A DNA stretch of 64,000 nt from the NCBI RefSeq assembly GCF_039521925.1, contig NZ_BAAACY010000098.1, forward strand, positions 1 to 64,000, given 5' to 3'. This document shows positions 14,768 to 23,935 of this stretch, one piece after another. A program made the position numbers and the translations under genes. The first letter of the stretch is position 1; each line of letters starts with the position of its first letter. This DNA comes from Virgibacillus salarius (lineage in GTDB: Bacteria > Bacillota > Bacilli > Bacillales > Amphibacillaceae). The notes beneath the pieces were generated by a model. That model saw only the letters and a list, made by a program, of their open reading frames with translations. It did no database searches and was not told the origin of the DNA.

Positions 14768-17700
14768 TTACCTCCCCTCAAAATCACGATTTATTCGTTG
14801 TTGTCGTTCATTCATCTCATTTATTGGATCGCGAACAGCTCTAGCAATCTCTCGATCATTTATATTTAAAATAACCGGCTGTTGGCTAGTTACTGCTAGT
14901 TGTCTAGATTGCACTTGTAACAATTGTCTAAGATACTCCGATAGTACCTTTACTTCATCTTTTAAATTGTCAATTTCTTTAAAACCAGTGTTAACTACTT
15001 CATGCCTAACCACTAATTCATCCCTGCGTGCACGAATTTCTCCTGCTGCGGCATCAATCAGCAGTGCAGTATCATCTAAATTACTTTTATCCATGCTCTT
15101 TTTGAATGCGGTTAGTGATTCTTTCCCCACCGCTTTTGCGCTCTTAACAGCTTTTTTCTTATTTCTATCCATGGATAAAGCAAAACCATCAATGAAGTTA
15201 ATACCTTCTTTAGCTGTTTCCTTAGAAGGTGAACGTGAATTAATTGACCTTTTCAATGCTCCAAGTGCAGATTTACCTAAAGACCAAGCCGCAGACCAAA
15301 CAGAGTCACCGCCGTTATTAATAGAACCTCTAAATCCACTAACAAAATCGCTACCCGCACCACTTGTGCTTACACTTTTCAGACCCGAAAGACCTCTAAC
15401 GGCAACCTTATTACCGGCATTAAAGGTATTATTTGTCCAATTAAGCAATCCTTGTCTAAAAAGCGATCCAGCTCTACTGCCCCCACCACCATCATCTGTT
15501 TTACCTAGTACAGAGGAAACAATAGAACTCAAAGAAAAACCAGCAGATCGGTTCCCTTTCTTCGTACTTTCTAATCCTTCTTTATGGGAAGTTCCTTTGT
15601 TTTTACCAGCTTGTTTTGATTCTGGATTACCTTGCTTTATTTGATTTATCAAGGAAGTTGTAATATCTTTAGCAGTTATTTCATTTAAGCTTTTTGTGCT
15701 TCCTAATCCTTCATTATGGAACAAGCCTTTATTTTTACCTGCGTTCTTGGCTTTGTCGTTGTCCTTATTTAACTCTGTGAGAACGTCGTTTACTGTTTCT
15801 CTAGCTTGTTTTGCTGCTTCTTCTTTTGTTTTTCCACTTGACTCAAGAAATGCCTGTAAATCTTTTGCATACTCTTCTTGTGCTTTTTCGGAAAAATCAC
15901 CAGTTGTTTTTAGTACTTCTGCTGTATGGTCTTTCCATCGTTCAAGGTAATCATTTTGATTCTCATCCATCTCATGCATATAGCCTGTTGCTGTAGCGAT
16001 GTATTCTTTTTTACGTTTAAACTCTTTACCAGTTGCTATATCAATTAATTTTCCGCGTTCATCTAAATGTTTTGCTATTGCTTGTTTGGAGTTTTCGTAT
16101 TCTTTTGCTGCTATAGCCATCATTTCATTTGTTCTTGATTCAACACCAAGCATTAGATGATCATAATCTTCTTGAGTGATTTTCCCCTGCGTTAAGGCTT
16201 GTTCGAAAATCTTTTGTTTTTCTGAATACCATTTATTAGCCGATTTTACAGATTTCTTGTATGATTCATTTGTTTTTTGGATGTACTTCTGAGCATCATC
16301 ATCAAGTATTTTCCCTTGCTTTTCCGATATATTTTTTTGTATTGCTAACAACTCATCTTGGCTTTTAGCAAATTCAGCTGCGCCGCCTTCTAATACATCA
16401 ATTGCAGCTAAATACTTATCTGCAAACTCCGCAGGCATTTTGGATATATCTTTATTATATTTGTCATGCGCTTCTTTAACGGTATCTAATGCATTTTTAT
16501 ATTCAGCAATATCTTTATCAAATTTTTTAAGAACTTCATTTGTTAATTCTTTTGCAGAATCCTTACCAGCATCACCAGCGATAGCGTACACTTCATTAAT
16601 TGCATTTGATAACTTACTTTTTTGTGTCTCTAATTCAGTGATTACTTGATCAGCCATTTCAGAAAAAGCCTTAACTACTTCTGCAGATGTTTTTTCCGCT
16701 TCTTCTCCCGACATGTTTCGTAACTCAAGCATTTTTATTTTTGCGCCTTCGTAAAGATCTGTATAACCTTTAACACCTTTTAATGTGCCTTCGCTTAAGT
16801 TATCACCATACCTCAAAGCTTCCGTTTGTGCTTTCTCCTGCTCTTCTTTAAGATTTTTTGTATGTTCTTTAGCTGCAAACAAGGCAACTCCTAATCCACC
16901 TAAAAGAGCAGTACCAGCAGTTATCGCAAGTCCAACAGGTCCAGCAAAGGATAGAAAGGCTCCAACTGCTGCAGTAAGTCCAGCTACAACAGTAGTTACA
17001 CCTAAAACTGCTACAGATAATGCAGCTGTGGCAGCTATCGTCTTTTGAGTGCTTTCATCCATATCAGTAAAACCACGTATTAAGTCTGTACCTTTTTCCA
17101 CAATATCAGTAAATGCTGGCATTAAATGACGAGTTAAACTAATTTGTAGGCCTTCAACAGCGGATTGAAATTCAATAACTTTCCCTCTAGCATTATCTTG
17201 CATTGTTTTAGCCATTTCAGCCGCGGCACCGTCAGCATTTTTCAGCTCTTTTGTTGTTGTTTCCAAGCTTTCTGAACCTGCATCTAATAAAATAGACCAG
17301 TTTTTATAAGCTTGTGCACCAAATAAAGTGGTTAAAGTGGCGGATTTTTGCTCTTTTGTCATACCCTTTGTACCTTTTTCAATCTCTTTCATAACATCAG
17401 GTAAAGGTTTCATACTACCTTCTGCATCAAAAAATTCCATGTTTAGCTTTTTCATTTCTTTTTTCATGGCAGAAGTAGGTTTGGCTAATCTTGCAAGTGA
17501 AGTAGAAAACGCTTGTCCAGCCTTTCCACCCTTTAATCCAGCATCGGCTAATTTCATCGCTGCAGCTGCGGATTCTTCCAAATTCCACCCTAAACTGTTC
17601 GCTACAGGAGCCACATATTCCATATATTCGCCCATTTGCTCCACATTTGTATTGGCATTAGCCTGTGCATGAGCAAATACATCCGCAGCATGTCCTGCGT

Positions 17701-18514
17701 TTTTAGCTTCTAATCCAAATGCCTGCATCGTGTCACTGGTTATGTCTGCAGCACGCGCAAGATCGAGATTACCAGATGCAGCAAGGTCCAACATACCTGG
17801 CATACCTGCCATAATTTCTTGTGTATTCCATCCAGCTAAAGCTAGTTTTTGCATCCCTTCAGTAGCTTGAGTAGCGCTATATCTAGTAGATTTCCCAAGG
17901 TCTCTTGCTTGCTTATCTAGTAGCTTCATATCTTCAGCTGTAGCACCACTTACTGCCTGTACACCAGATAAACCTTGTTCAAATTCTGCGGTTGCATCAT
18001 AAGCACCTTTGAGCGACCTAGTTAAACCAAAAAAAGCAGATCCCGAAACTATCCCAATAGACATTCCCATACCACGCATTTTATTTCCAGCACGGTTCAT
18101 TCGATCTCCAAATTGCTTCATGCTCATTCCGGATCGTTTTGTTGCTGCTTCCATTTGCTTTATTTTGGCAGTGGTTTGATTAATCTGGTTTTTGGTTTTA
18201 TTCATTGCTGCATTCGCATTATTTAAACGAACGGCTAAATTTTGCGTTTCTTTGGCATCTTTACTTTTATTTTTAGCTGAGTCATTGTAAGCCTTCCGTA
18301 ACTCATTAACTCGTTGTTTCTGCAGAGAAAGGTTTTTATTTAAATATTGAAGTTTTGCTTCAGACTGCTTTAATTGATTTCCCCAATTATCAACACTCGT
18401 TTTACTTGCTTCAAATTCCGATTTAGCGACTTTCATCTGCCTAGATATCGATGACATTTCACTATTAAATTGCTTGGAATTAGAATATAATCTTACTTTT
18501 ATGTCTTTAGCCAT
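14768..18514 (-). CDS. Tail tape measure protein, TP901 type
   Basis: 1248 residues. The N-terminal 1-130 is a coiled coil (phage-related minor tail region). Residues about 170-460 have the TP901 core (EFEQGLSGVQAVSGATAEDMKLLDKQARDLGKST), followed by a hydrophobic stretch at about 485-545 and long charged helices with three repeats of the KNAGKNKG...HNEGLGSTKS type near 930-1010. It sets the tail length and carries DNA-injection functions. At 1248 residues a tail of roughly 180-190 nm would follow from the usual 1.5 Å per residue. It follows the frameshifted chaperone genes, the canonical order. Confidence 0.93.
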   Translation of the reverse strand: MAKDIKVRLYSNSKQFNSEMSSISRQMKVAKSEFEASKTSVDNWGNQLKQSEAKLQYLNKNLSLQKQRVNELRKAYNDSAKNKSKDAKETQNLAVRLNNANAAMNKTKNQINQTTAKIKQMEAATKRSGMSMKQFGDRMNRAGNKMRGMGMSIGIVSGSAFFGLTRSLKGAYDATAEFEQGLSGVQAVSGATAEDMKLLDKQARDLGKSTRYSATQATEGMQKLALAGWNTQEIMAGMPGMLDLAASGNLDLARAADITSDTMQAFGLEAKNAGHAADVFAHAQANANTNVEQMGEYMEYVAPVANSLGWNLEESAAAAMKLADAGLKGGKAGQAFSTSLARLAKPTSAMKKEMKKLNMEFFDAEGSMKPLPDVMKEIEKGTKGMTKEQKSATLTTLFGAQAYKNWSILLDAGSESLETTTKELKNADGAAAEMAKTMQDNARGKVIEFQSAVEGLQISLTRHLMPAFTDIVEKGTDLIRGFTDMDESTQKTIAATAALSVAVLGVTTVVAGLTAAVGAFLSFAGPVGLAITAGTALLGGLGVALFAAKEHTKNLKEEQEKAQTEALRYGDNLSEGTLKGVKGYTDLYEGAKIKMLELRNMSGEEAEKTSAEVVKAFSEMADQVITELETQKSKLSNAINEVYAIAGDAGKDSAKELTNEVLKKFDKDIAEYKNALDTVKEAHDKYNKDISKMPAEFADKYLAAIDVLEGGAAEFAKSQDELLAIQKNISEKQGKILDDDAQKYIQKTNESYKKSVKSANKWYSEKQKIFEQALTQGKITQEDYDHLMLGVESRTNEMMAIAAKEYENSKQAIAKHLDERGKLIDIATGKEFKRKKEYIATATGYMHEMDENQNDYLERWKDHTAEVLKTTGDFSEKAQEEYAKDLQAFLESSGKTKEEAAKQARETVNDVLTELNKDNDKAKNAGKNKGLFHNEGLGSTKSLNEITAKDITTSLINQIKQGNPESKQAGKNKGTSHKEGLESTKKGNRSAGFSLSSIVSSVLGKTDDGGGGSRAGSLFRQGLLNWTNNTFNAGNKVAVRGLSGLKSVSTSGAGSDFVSGFRGSINNGGDSVWSAAWSLGKSALGALKRSINSRSPSKETAKEGINFIDGFALSMDRNKKKAVKSAKAVGKESLTAFKKSMDKSNLDDTALLIDAAAGEIRARRDELVVRHEVVNTGFKEIDNLKDEVKVLSEYLRQLLQVQSRQLAVTSQQPVILNINDREIARAVRDPINEMNERQQRINRDFEGR

Positions 18515-18542
18515 TATTCACCCACCTTTCCAGACCACTTAG

Positions 18543-19042
18543 TTAACCAAGTACTTGATCGATGTATACAACTTCATCTTTTTCTTTATCTTTTTTGCGT
18601 TGAGCGAGAAGTTTTAAGTGATAGACAATGTCCATTTCGTCTATTTGATTTTGAGTGAAACCCACATCAATTAACGCGTTGTACATATCCTGTACAGCTT
18701 CACTCAGTCGGACTTTCCCTTATCCTCTTCTTTTACTTCGCCACCAAGTAATTCACTTGCAGCTGCAACATTTCCCATTACATAATTAACAACTGCATAA
18801 ATGGTTTTAATAATTACTCGAGCATCGAGACCTTCCTCGAATTCCTCAATGGTGAATTTATGATCAAAAACTTCACATGCAAAAGCGATTAATGCATCTA
18901 AATCCTGATTTGTAATATCGCCTTGTTCTATCATTTCTGCACACTCAGCTGCTTTTCGGAATAAAACGCCTGGAATAGAATTAGGTGTGACAAACTTTTT
19001 CTGTTTTCCATCCAGCTTTAATGTAATTGATAAATTATCCAT
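18543..19042 (-). CDS. Tail assembly chaperone, -1 frameshift product (GT type)
   Basis: Ribosomes that slip back one base at GGGAAAG (18713-18719) leave the 112-residue G-type frame after its residue 110 and continue for 56 more residues (VRLSEAVQDMYNALIDVGFT, ending YIDQVLG) to the stop at 18543. The fusion is 166 residues. The downstream frame has no good start of its own, which supports frameshifting. In lambda and many siphoviruses the G and GT products keep the tape measure soluble and recruit tail tube subunits; the tape measure gene follows directly here. Confidence 0.8.
18704..19042 (-). CDS. Tail assembly chaperone, short G-type product
   Basis: 112 residues, acidic at the C-terminus (GGEVKEEDKGKSD). 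It lies between the tail tube and tape measure genes, the fixed position of tail chaperones. The middle (NQDLDALIAFACEVFDHKFTIEEFEEGLDAR) matches the pattern of the phage tail assembly chaperone family of Gram-positive siphoviruses. It is preceded by a terminator-like hairpin at 19064-19094, which should lower its expression relative to the tube protein. Confidence 0.85.
   Translation of the reverse strand: MDNLSITLKLDGKQKKFVTPNSIPGVLFRKAAECAEMIEQGDITNQDLDALIAFACEVFDHKFTIEEFEEGLDARVIIKTIYAVVNYVMGNVAAASELLGGEVKEEDKGKSD
18713..18719 (-). promoter_or_regulatory. Slippery heptamer GGGAAAG for programmed -1 frameshift
   Basis: In the frame of the G-type gene the bases read G GGA AAG, the canonical X XXY YYZ arrangement and the same heptamer used by lambda gene G. 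The zero-frame stop lies two codons later, and the -1 frame is open for 56 codons. Confidence 0.8.
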
Positions 19043-19063
19043 ATTTTAGTCCTCCAATTTGTT

Positions 19064-19094
19064 TAAAATAAAAAGGAGAGGGATTAACCCTCTC
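19064..19094 (-). terminator. Hairpin after the tail tube gene
   Basis: GAGAGGG-TTAAT-CCCTCTC followed by CTTTTTATTTT on the minus strand. It probably attenuates the transcript so that the tail tube protein is made in excess over downstream tail genes. Confidence 0.7.
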
Positions 19095-19187
19095 GTATAT
19101 TTTGAACCCCCAAATAAAAACAACTAATCCCACGCTATATTCACAGAAGTAGACGTAGTATTAGCTGCTCTTATGTTTTGGGGTACA

Positions 19188-19760
19188 TTAGGGAGTTGTT
19201 AAAACATCACCGTTATATATTACTTGTTTAAACCAAGTGTCCTTGAAATTCGTATCTGCTGTATCTTCAGCTTGTGCCTTCCAACGTTTGTTAAATTGTA
19301 ATGGCATGAATTTTAGTGTTAACTTTGCAGTTTGTGGTGTAACATTTCCCTCATCAGTTTGATATTCATTTGGTAATAGTTGAGCTTTTCCTTTTAGGAA
19401 CCAATAATAACGATATCCTCCAGTTGATACTTTTGCACGAAAAGCAAGTGCTAGCTCAGCTGTTATATCTTCAATACTAGCGAATTGGACTCCCCCTTCT
19501 TCTTGATGGCCATATATTTTCTTTTGAAGTTCTAAAGGAAGATCTGCTGCTTCCATACTTACATCAATATCTCCTAAACTATTAAAAATTTCATAAGCCC
19601 CATTATCAGCATAGAATGTATTAGATTCTGTATTTGGTGTAACTGATACGTTAACAGCACCTAACACTGCTTCAGGAGGTTCATATGTTGCTCCGCTTTT
19701 ATCATCTTTCGTAAGTAAGGCTAAATGAAACATATCCAAGCCATGTAATACTTTTCCCAT
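19188..19760 (-). CDS. Major tail (tube) protein
   Basis: 190 residues with the pattern of the TP901-1/phi13 major tail protein family: a start HGLDMFHLALLTKDD, a middle DIDVSMEAADLPLELQKKIYG and a C-terminal KLTLKFMPLQFNKRWKAQAEDT. It polymerises into the tail tube. It lies between the tail completion genes and the frameshifted chaperones and is flanked by hairpins on both sides, consistent with high and separate expression. Confidence 0.88.
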   Translation of the reverse strand: MGKVLHGLDMFHLALLTKDDKSGATYEPPEAVLGAVNVSVTPNTESNTFYADNGAYEIFNSLGDIDVSMEAADLPLELQKKIYGHQEEGGVQFASIEDITAELALAFRAKVSTGGYRYYWFLKGKAQLLPNEYQTDEGNVTPQTAKLTLKFMPLQFNKRWKAQAEDTADTNFKDTWFKQVIYNGDVLTTP

Positions 19761-19785
19761 GTTACTACCTCCTAGTTTTTCTTAT

Positions 19786-19809
19786 TAAAAAACACCTTTT
19801 TAGGTGTTA
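19786..19809 (-). terminator. Hairpin after tail terminator gene
   Basis: AACACCTAAAAAGGTGTT followed by a T run on the minus strand, overlapping the stop of the 19807-20196 gene. Likely attenuator within the late operon. Confidence 0.6.
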
Positions 19810-20196
19810 AAATACTTTTTTGCTATATCTCATCGGTTTATGATGAATGTCTGTATCCTCTTCATAGAGATCTTGCGAGTCATAACGGCTATATCCAATC
19901 GATTTCATTACTTTATCTACTTCCTTAGCAATCGGTGTCTGTTTTGATACTGTCAAAGCGTCGCAATATACACTTACTTGAAAACCAACATTAGCTGAAT
20001 GAGGTATATTATCAGCAAAATCATCATCATCATTTCTAATTTCTTGGTAGACAATTCTAGGAAATGGTATTGATTCATTGTTAGGGTGTTTAGCTATGAG
20101 ATTATGAAAGCCTCCTACCACTTCATCGATTAACAATTGGCTAGATTTTAATGCGGTGAGTAATTCTTTCTTAGAATCAAAAGCTTCCACAGTCAT
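19807..20196 (-). CDS. Tail completion / tail terminator protein
   Basis: 129 residues located where the tail terminator is coded in HK97-like phages, after the gp10-like gene and before the tube gene. The block FPRIVYQEIRNDDDDFAD...VGFQVSVYCDALTVSKQTPIAKEVDKVMKSIGY matches the DUF3168/gp17-like tail completion pattern. It caps the tail tube and joins it to the head. It overlaps the upstream gene by 4 bp. Confidence 0.75.
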   Translation of the reverse strand: MTVEAFDSKKELLTALKSSQLLIDEVVGGFHNLIAKHPNNESIPFPRIVYQEIRNDDDDFADNIPHSANVGFQVSVYCDALTVSKQTPIAKEVDKVMKSIGYSRYDSQDLYEEDTDIHHKPMRYSKKVF

Positions 20197-20576
20197 TCTT
20201 CTATTGCTCCTAAAAACACCTTTTCCATCGCTGAAAGTGCTTCGTTTTCTCCCTGTTCACCACTTTTATCAATAAATGGATAGGCTGGCATTTTAGATGT
20301 ACCATATTCTAACCAGATAGCCCGATGCTTAACTTTGTTGTTAGGTCCTACTTTAATGAACTTTCCCTCATCTGTTTCGTTTGGTCTACCAACAGTAATG
20401 TTATCCTCCATGTGAGGATGTGATTTATTACTCCGATTCACATTACTAATCTGGTGCTTTTTTATGACTTCACCGCCTGCTTTTAACGCCTTATTTTCAG
20501 CTTTCTCAGCATTTTCACCAAGCTGATTAAAAGAAACTATAGCATCATCTAGACCAGAAACTTCAAAGTTAGCCAT
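20193..20576 (-). CDS. HK97 gp10-like protein
   Basis: 127 residues. The pattern EVSGLDDAIVSFNQLGENAEKAENKALKAGGEVIKKH and a later WLEYGTSKMPAYPFIDK is characteristic of the HK97 gp10 family, which takes part in head-tail joining. It overlaps its neighbours by a few bases on both sides, the usual tight packing of the head-tail connector genes. Confidence 0.88.
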   Translation of the reverse strand: MANFEVSGLDDAIVSFNQLGENAEKAENKALKAGGEVIKKHQISNVNRSNKSHPHMEDNITVGRPNETDEGKFIKVGPNNKVKHRAIWLEYGTSKMPAYPFIDKSGEQGENEALSAMEKVFLGAIEE

Positions 20577-20901
20577 TTGGCTTCACCTCATTTGCTAATA
20601 TCTCATATTCAATATTTCTTTGTTCCAGATTATTTAAAAATGTGATATCAAATATTCTTGCTCCGTACTTAATTCGCATATCCTCGCTTAAGCCTTCACG
20701 ATAGCGAATATAAATACGCGTTGTAATTTTTACGGAGTTTGCACCAGCTTCAATAATTTCTTTACCACGTAAATCTTTAATAGCAGCCCAAACAGTAATG
20801 TCCGTATCGACCCATCCTGGAACCCAATTTCCTTCTTCATCTTGTACGTTTTCTTTTCTTTGAAAAGTAATACGACACCTATACTTCGCTGGATTGGTCA
20901 A
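20569..20901 (-). CDS. Head-tail adaptor (head closure protein)
   Basis: 110 residues of the phage head-tail joining family (SPP1 gp16-like): RITFQRKENVQDEEGNWVPGW and VWAAIKDLRGKEIIEAGANS, then an IRYREGLSEDMRIKYGARIFDI core. It closes the portal channel after packaging. The TTG start at 20901 lies inside the end of the connector gene, next to GGTGACTTA. Confidence 0.88.
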   Translation of the reverse strand: MTNPAKYRCRITFQRKENVQDEEGNWVPGWVDTDITVWAAIKDLRGKEIIEAGANSVKITTRIYIRYREGLSEDMRIKYGARIFDITFLNNLEQRNIEYEILANEVKPNG

Positions 20902-21175
20902 CTAAGTCACCTGCTTTCAATTGAAGGATGATTGTTTGCAATCCCATTTCAATGGCACTAGATATCTTTCCAAATTCATTTTGCTGTCTATTCTCATACC
21001 AATGAGTAACCAGCATCATGATTGCTAACTGGTACAGTTCATCTTCCTTTTCTTTAACACCAGCATTAGACATATAATTTTTAGCAGAATTAATAAGGAG
21101 ACCAAGCAATTTGTTGTCCTGATCTCCATCGATTCGTAAATATTCTTTTGCTAACTCAAGTAAATCCGTATTCAT
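20879..21175 (-). CDS. Head-tail connector (gp6-like adaptor)
   Basis: 98 residues of the phage_connect_1/gp6-like family: helical, with LAKEYLRIDGDQDNKLLGLLINSAKNYM and LAIMMLVTHWYENR. Twelve copies sit beneath the portal. It overlaps the Ig-domain gene upstream and the head-tail adaptor downstream. Confidence 0.88.
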   Translation of the reverse strand: MNTDLLELAKEYLRIDGDQDNKLLGLLINSAKNYMSNAGVKEKEDELYQLAIMMLVTHWYENRQQNEFGKISSAIEMGLQTIILQLKAGDLVDQSSEV

Positions 21176-21867
21176 TATGCTCCACTCGCTGCAATAACCG
21201 TAATTTCACTTGTCGCTGTTTTTCCACCGTCATCTGTTGTTACGGTAATCGTTGCATTGCCTTCCGCTACAGCAGTAACTAATCCAGTACTATCTACAGT
21301 GGCAATCGCCTCATCGCTAGACGACCATGTTACGCCTTTGTTTGTAGCATTAGAAGGTGAGACAGTCTCAGTTAGTTGTTGAGTTGCTCCTACCTCTAGT
21401 TCAGCTGTTGCAGGATCTACACTAACACCTGTAACTGGTTGTGTTACGTTAACAGTAGCTGTACCTTTAACGGTGTTATCATCTGTTGAGGTTGCTGTAA
21501 TTGTAGCAGTGCCAGTACTAACAGCTGTTACTTCCCCTGTAGAACTAACCGTTGCAACAGCTTCATCCGAACTAGACCAATTGACAGATGGATTTGCTGT
21601 ATCTGGTGAAACTGTTGCTGTTAAACTTCGAGTACCACCTACTGCTAGATTATTAGTTTTTGGTGACACATCTACAGCCGTAGGATCACTATAATCTGTT
21701 GTTACAGTGATAGGAGCAGACAATTCGCTTTCACCATTCACATTTACAGCACTCACTTGGTACTCATAAGTTGTATTTGGTGTTAATTCAGAATCTGTAA
21801 AACTCTTCTCAGTTAATCCATTAGCAATTTCATTACCATCACGGTAGACTTTGTAAGTTGTTGTCAT
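21175..21867 (-). CDS. Fibronectin III and bacterial Ig-like domain protein
   Basis: 230 residues of three tandem beta domains: a fibronectin type III domain (residues 1-60, with YEYQVSAVNVNGESELSAP) and two Big_2 domains (about 65-145 and 147-228, each with WSSSDEA.ATV..TG.VTAVS.GTATIT). The second ATG, 21867, is preferred because the first is too close to GGAGG. It sits right after the capsid gene and its terminator, so it is most likely a head decoration or head fibre that binds carbohydrate. The two Big_2 units are near repeats of each other. Confidence 0.8.
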   Translation of the reverse strand: MTTTYKVYRDGNEIANGLTEKSFTDSELTPNTTYEYQVSAVNVNGESELSAPITVTTDYSDPTAVDVSPKTNNLAVGGTRSLTATVSPDTANPSVNWSSSDEAVATVSSTGEVTAVSTGTATITATSTDDNTVKGTATVNVTQPVTGVSVDPATAELEVGATQQLTETVSPSNATNKGVTWSSSDEAIATVDSTGLVTAVAEGNATITVTTDDGGKTATSEITVIAASGA

Positions 21868-21888
21868 CATATACCTCCTCTCAATAAT

Positions 21889-21930
21889 AAAGCCCTATCT
21901 ACGGCTAGCTCCAAGATAGGGTAATGCTTG
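21889..21930 (-). terminator. Hairpin after the major capsid gene
   Basis: CCCTATCT and AGATAGGG pair across 13 bases, followed by CTTTATTATT on the minus strand. Likely attenuates transcription behind the capsid gene. Confidence 0.6.
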
Positions 21931-21968
21931 TATCAGTTTTTGAACTAGCCGTTAGATTTACGGGCTGT

Positions 21969-23153
21969 TTAGGGAGTTTCTGTTACTTTTGCGATACGGA
22001 ATGCAGAAGCTAGTTTGATACGGTGATCAAACCATGCAGTAACAACAAACTGTTCAATACCTGTTTTTACATCTTTATCACGTTCAAATTGAGTAGTTGC
22101 AATATCATAATTGTAGTGAGAGTAACTGTAGTCACCCACGATAGGATCGGTTGCTGCATCTACGAATACAACAGGCTTTCCAAGAATTTGTTCTGGCTGA
22201 GCTGAATAAAGTGTTGCATTACCGTTTGCAAGTGTTTCGATGATATCGGAATAATCCTGATAACGCATAACGATAGTAGCATTTTCCCGATAATCTTCAT
22301 GCAAATCAGCAATGGCTGATTTAATAGCTTTATACAGGTTTGCACCATTGACTTTCTTAATTCCATTTTGAGTAGAATAGAAAGACATATGCTCTTCTCC
22401 AGCTTTAGGTGAAGTTGCAAATGCCACTTTCTTCTCTTTTGCTGCTACACCAGATTGTAGAGATCGTTCAACGTGATTAACTACATTTGCATCCGTTCCT
22501 AGCAAAACAGTTTCAGATATTCCGGAAAATACTTTAAATTTATTACGAGTAAACGCAACAACATCACCAGTTGCTTCTAATTCTTTTGCAGTTGCTTTGT
22601 CTGCAATAAAATCATCATCATCGAGAGTGAAATTAATCTTAGGGATTTCTAAATTGGTGATCTGCGTAAATGTTGAAATGTCTCTCAACTGATTTTTAGT
22701 ATACGGTTCAGCGATAATATCATTAGATACTGTTTTAGGTAAGAATTTATCCCCTTTTGTCGTAGTATCATCACCTAATACTTGATATACATCTTCTGAG
22801 AGAGGCTCGCTTCTCATTGTTGCACGAATGAGGCTTGCTTTTGCTTTTGTTTTTTGTTCAGCTGGATCGTTAATGTTTTTAATGCTGTCTTTAGCAGCGA
22901 ACTTCGCCTTTTGCTCCGCTTCCAGTTGATCATGCTGCTCTTTAATCACATCAAAACGAGCTTTCAAATCTTCTTTTGACTTTTGCATTTTCTGAATATC
23001 TTCCATTGATGCAGATGGATCCACCGCTTTTTGCGCTAGTTCACTTTCAACCTTTTGTAATTGTTGGCCAATCGTCGCCATATTTTGTTTCATTTCATAA
23101 AGCGTCTTGTCACTAAAAGTTTGTAAGTTCATTTTCAAATGTTTTTTGTTCAT
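21969..23153 (-). CDS. Major capsid protein, HK97 fold
   Basis: 394 residues. The first 100 or so form a charged coiled coil (the delta or scaffolding domain cleaved off by the head protease). The rest has the HK97-type body with KFLPKTVSNDIIAEPYTKNQLRD, TRNKFKVFSGISETVLLGTD and a C-terminal VTAWFDHRIKLASAFRIAKV. It builds the icosahedral shell. It overlaps the protease gene by 4 bp and follows it in the standard order portal-protease-capsid. Confidence 0.92.
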   Translation of the reverse strand: MNKKHLKMNLQTFSDKTLYEMKQNMATIGQQLQKVESELAQKAVDPSASMEDIQKMQKSKEDLKARFDVIKEQHDQLEAEQKAKFAAKDSIKNINDPAEQKTKAKASLIRATMRSEPLSEDVYQVLGDDTTTKGDKFLPKTVSNDIIAEPYTKNQLRDISTFTQITNLEIPKINFTLDDDDFIADKATAKELEATGDVVAFTRNKFKVFSGISETVLLGTDANVVNHVERSLQSGVAAKEKKVAFATSPKAGEEHMSFYSTQNGIKKVNGANLYKAIKSAIADLHEDYRENATIVMRYQDYSDIIETLANGNATLYSAQPEQILGKPVVFVDAATDPIVGDYSYSHYNYDIATTQFERDKDVKTGIEQFVVTAWFDHRIKLASAFRIAKVTETP

Positions 23154-23935
23154 GAATAAATTCCTCCTAAAATTGATTTTGTTATTTCAGATTGCGCTTT
23201 AGCTTCATCAGCAATTCGCTGTCTTTCCTTCATTTCATTTTGAGAAATTTTATTTTTAGAGTCATCTGCTACTAACTGCAACTGTTTTGGTACGTTTTTA
23301 TACCTTTGCAGAAACTCTTTACTAATAGATGCAGCCATATCATTTGCTTCTTCTACTACATCACAAAGGCCATACTCAAAAGCTTCTTCAGCTGAAAGCC
23401 ATGATTCAGCATCTAACAATTCCTGTAGCTTTTCTTCAGATAGCTTTTCTCCAGCTTTGTCTAAGTAAGACTGCATACTTGATTTTCCAATACGGTCAAG
23501 GTCGTCTGCTTGTTTTCTTAATTCCGCAGAGTTCCCAATTGCAAATGTCCACGGATTGTGGATCATTAACATACTGTTAGAAGGCATTCTAATTTCATCA
23601 GCTGCCATGATAATCACACTAGCAATAGATGCTGCTAAAGCATCCACATGGGCTATGACTTTGGCATCATGACGTTTAAGCATATTATGAATAGTTACAC
23701 CTTCAAAAACAGAACCCCCGGGCGAATTTACATATAAGTTAATTGTTTCTACATCTCCTAGATCATCAAGTTCTTGTTTGAATGTAGTAGCAGAATGTTC
23801 TCCTAGTTCATCCCAAGCATACTTGGTGATTTCGCCATAAATAAAAATATCCGCTGATTTATTATTGTCAGCAGACATCTTCATTTCCCAAAATTTCTTA
23901 TCTTGTTTATTTGCTTTCTTTCGGTCCATATTCAC
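23150..23935 (-). CDS. Head maturation protease, ClpP-like
   Basis: 261 residues of the ClpP-related S14 type. The catalytic serine lies in DALAASIASVIIMAAD and the histidine in the SMLMIHNPW motif; VNSPGGSVFEGVTIHNMLKRH forms the oxyanion region. It trims the delta domain of the capsid protein during prohead maturation. The GTG at 23935 overlaps the stop of the unknown upstream gene. Slightly longer than many family members because of a basic C-terminal extension. Confidence 0.92.
   Translation of the reverse strand: MNMDRKKANKQDKKFWEMKMSADNNKSADIFIYGEITKYAWDELGEHSATTFKQELDDLGDVETINLYVNSPGGSVFEGVTIHNMLKRHDAKVIAHVDALAASIASVIIMAADEIRMPSNSMLMIHNPWTFAIGNSAELRKQADDLDRIGKSSMQSYLDKAGEKLSEEKLQELLDAESWLSAEEAFEYGLCDVVEEANDMAASISKEFLQRYKNVPKQLQLVADDSKNKISQNEMKERQRIADEAKAQSEITKSILGGIYS

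Noticed and set aside
14967..17672. Several + strand frames opposite the tape measure gene, up to 225 codons
   Set aside because: They have no ribosome binding sites, low-complexity composition, and mirror the repetitive codons of the real minus-strand gene.
21175..21867. Tandem DNA repeat in the Ig-domain gene
   Set aside because: The two Big_2 units are similar as protein, but the DNA has diverged; it is a domain duplication, not a repeat array.
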